This document shows, in pieces, positions 61,786 through 64,000 of a stretch of DNA of 64,000 nt. Within the stretch, counting starts at the first letter, position 1. Each line of letters begins with the position of its first letter. Source of the stretch: Tholera decimalis (taxonomy: Eukaryota; Arthropoda; Insecta; Lepidoptera; Noctuidae); contig OW964565.2 in NCBI GenBank assembly GCA_943138885.2, positions 36,723,195-36,787,194 on the forward strand. The letters run 5' to 3'. Position numbers and translations under genes: made by a program. The notes beneath the pieces are model-generated. The model was given only the letters and a program-made list of their open reading frames with translations. It had not been told where the DNA came from and ran no database searches.

Positions 61786-64000
61786 GTTAATTATTTTTCC
61801 AACCTTGAACTGGCACTTGAATCTATAGGTTCTGAGTATGCACATTGCGTCATCATGGGTGATTTCAACACAGACCTTTCTCGCTCAACCCCTCCTTCCC
61901 GAAAACTCCTTCACATCCTTGAGTCCGTTAGTCTCCATGTTCTTCCACTGCAGCCCACTCATTTTAATGTGTCTGGTGATGATACGTGGCTCGACTTGAT
62001 CCTAATATCCACTCCTTCCTTGGTTTCATCTCATGGCCAATGTCCTGCACCTGGTTTTTCCCATCATGATCTCATTTTCCTCTCCTATATCTTAAAGCCA
62101 CCTAAACCTCTTCCTAAAGTTCTGCACATGCGTTGTTATGCGCGCATGGATGTTGAAAAGCTGCATCAAGATGCGTCAGAAATTGATTGGGACCAGCTTG
62201 CAGCGGCAACGACAATTGATGACAAACTGCGTATCTTCAATCAGGCTGTCCTTGCTCTCTTCGATGAACATGCTCCTGTTCGTAGGGTTAAACTTAGGCG
62301 AGCGCCAGCCCCGTGGATGTCACCAGGGGTTCGTTTAGCGAGGAGGTGCAGGGATCGGGCCTTTCGGAAGTTTAAAAAGGATCGCAGTGAACAGAATAAA
62401 AACTCCTACAAAATTGCAAGGAATCGGTGTAATCAGGTGATACGCAACGCTAAACGCCGCCATATTCTTGAAAACATTTCATCTTCTTCGCCTGCTGATA
62501 TCTGGAAATTCCTTGGAACTCTCGGTATTGGCAGGCCAAGTCATGTTGATTTTCCTAAAGCAATCATTTTGGATGATATCAACCGTCATTTTACTACCAC
62601 TTGTAATTTGGACCCCCTTATTTTATCTCAGACGGTTGATTTTGTCACTAGTTTGCCTGGTCCAATTATTGAACCATTTAAGTTTTCACCAGCCACCTTG
62701 GAAGAAATTAAAAAGATTATCCTGTCCATTAAATCCAAAGCTGTAGGCCATGATAACATCAGTCGTGGTATGGTTACCTTGATCCTTGACTGTCTTCTCC
62801 CGCCAATTACCCATATCATTAACTTCTCCTTAGATTCCGGGCAATTTCCGTCCTTATGGCGTATGGCCTATGTCCGTCCACTTCCTAAAATATCGAATCC
62901 TTCCCTGTCTAATCATTTTCGACCTATATCCATTCTCCCTTTCCTGTCAAAAGTGCTCGAGGCCTGTGTTCACAAACAGTTTTCTGCGTTTGTTTACCGC
63001 AATAACCTTGTAAGCCCGTTCCAGTCTGGATTCAGACCCGGGCACAGTACATCCTCTGCTCTTCTTAAAGTGACTGGTGACATTAGAGAAGCTATGGAGG
63101 ATACTAAAGTTACTGTATTAGTATTAATTGATTTCTCCAATGCCTTTAACGCGGTCAGTCTCGATATACTCCTTGCTATCCTCTCCCATCTTATGGTTTC
63201 TTCCGAGGCGCTGGAATGGTTCTCTTCTTATCTTCGGGGACGTCAGCAGTCGGTACGCGTTGATGAGAGATCTTCGAGTTGGCGTGGCCTGGATGCTGGT
63301 GTTCCACAAGGCGGTATTCTTTCTCCATTATTATTCTCTATCTTCATTAACTTTATTACTCACTGTCTTCGGTGTTCGTATCATCTTTATGCCGATGATC
63401 TTCAATTATATACAGCTGTACGGGTAGAAGGTTTGTCGGACGCTATAGGGGATGTAAACCGGGATTTGGTGGCTATCAATGACTGGTCTGATAGATTTGG
63501 AGTGTCAGTAAACCCCTCAAAATGTCAGGCCATCGTTATTGGTAGTTCACGTATGATGGGTAGAGTGGCGGCTATCTCTCTACCTCCTATTATTTTTAAT
63601 GGTGTCGTCATTCCCATTAGCTCCAGCGTAAAAGATCTCGGTTTGCATCTTGACTCGACACTTGGCTGGCAAAGTCAAGTATCTAGTGTCAGCAAAAGGG
63701 CCAATGGCACTTTGCGTTCTTTGTATCGTCTGAGGAACTTTTTGCCTGTTAAGACAAAGACTATGCTTGTGCAGACTTTAATTTTCCCTATGATTGACTA
63801 TGGTGACGTGTGCTACTACGACCTGAATGCGGTCTTGCTGGATAAGCTTGACCGTATTCTTAATAACTGCATTCGTTTCATATTTAATTTAAGGAAATAT
63901 GACCATGTCTCAAGTTTCAGGTCTGAGCTTAAATGGATGACCATTCGTCAGAGGAGAAGTTTGCGCGCTTTGACAACGCTTTTCTCACTACTCAACTCTC
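61786..64000 (+). CDS. LINE ORF2: endonuclease (partial) and reverse transcriptase, open to the window edge
   Basis: A frame without stops from about 61606 (LINE-related from ~61786) to the last base, ~735 codons, unfinished in this window. It begins within the APE-type endonuclease: MGDFNTDLS (GDFN 61858-61869), DTWLDLILIS, then FSHHDLIF in place of the usual SDH. The RT domain shows FRPISILPFLSKVLEACV, QSGFRPGHSTSSALL, motif A VLIDFSNAFNAV (about 63121-63152), GVPQGGILSPLLF, motif C YADD (63388-63399) and a post-RT region (YGDVCYYDLNAVLLDKLDRI). All RT catalytic residues are present. The 5' part of the endonuclease is missing, so it is a 5'-truncated Jockey/CR1-like copy but a young one. 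The clade is not certain. Confidence 0.85.

Noticed and set aside
56101..64000. Search for the mIF2 G1-G4 exons (GHVDHGKT, DTPGH, NKCD)
   Set aside because: None found on the minus strand in this interval; the exons must lie beyond the window.

Overview
The window reads as nuclear DNA of a moth or butterfly (Lepidoptera). The genes are split by GT-AG introns, the background is AT-rich, and most of the length is interspersed repeats of kinds I know from lepidopteran genomes: Helitron-like elements with CTAG ends, repeats carrying an AGGGTTCCGTA end block, R1-, Jockey/CR1- and RTE-type LINEs, tRNA-derived SINEs and many short inverted-repeat transposons. I see no bacterial-style operon, CRISPR array, rRNA gene or convincing functional tRNA gene.

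Three host genes are supported. (1) At the left edge, plus strand, the 3' part of a Tat-SF1/HTATSF1 homologue (2-1306): an RRM followed by a UHM-type RRM. (2) WDR20, plus strand, three coding exons (3077-3358, 5086-5268, 15486-16811; 596 codons). It is a WD-repeat cofactor of the USP12/USP46 deubiquitinases; its last exon is very GC-rich. (3) Mitochondrial translation initiation factor 2 (mIF2/MTIF2), minus strand, in eight small exons from 56100 down to the stop codon at 28785. These encode the last ~420 residues: G5 motif, domain II, a charged helical linker, C1 and C2. The rest of its GTPase domain must lie beyond the right edge, because no G1-G4 exon is visible in 56101-64000.

By region: 1-17 kb holds HTATSF1 and WDR20, with WDR20 intron 2 (10 kb) full of LINE fragments, foldbacks and nested MITEs. 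17-28.7 kb has no recognised coding gene and contains WDR20 3' sequence, hairpins, LINE fragments and repeats. 28.8-56.1 kb is mIF2, whose introns carry a dense set of insertions. 56.1-64 kb holds LINE debris, a decayed THAP-domain transposase gene, an R1 gag-like ORF and, at the right edge, a long open endonuclease/reverse-transcriptase frame that runs out of the window.

The least ordinary material is: (a) clusters of adjacent near-perfect hairpins (6.3, 19.7 and 38.0 kb) and a 209-bp foldback with ~100-bp arms at 23.2 kb; (b) a repeat family whose terminal segment is snapped back on itself in two copies; (c) a 1.16-kb inverted-repeat transposon with a decayed transposase of a family I cannot name; (d) nested insertions with exact target-site duplications that give a relative chronology; and (e) an insertion whose 12-bp flanking duplication lies just upstream of the WDR20 exon 3 splice acceptor.
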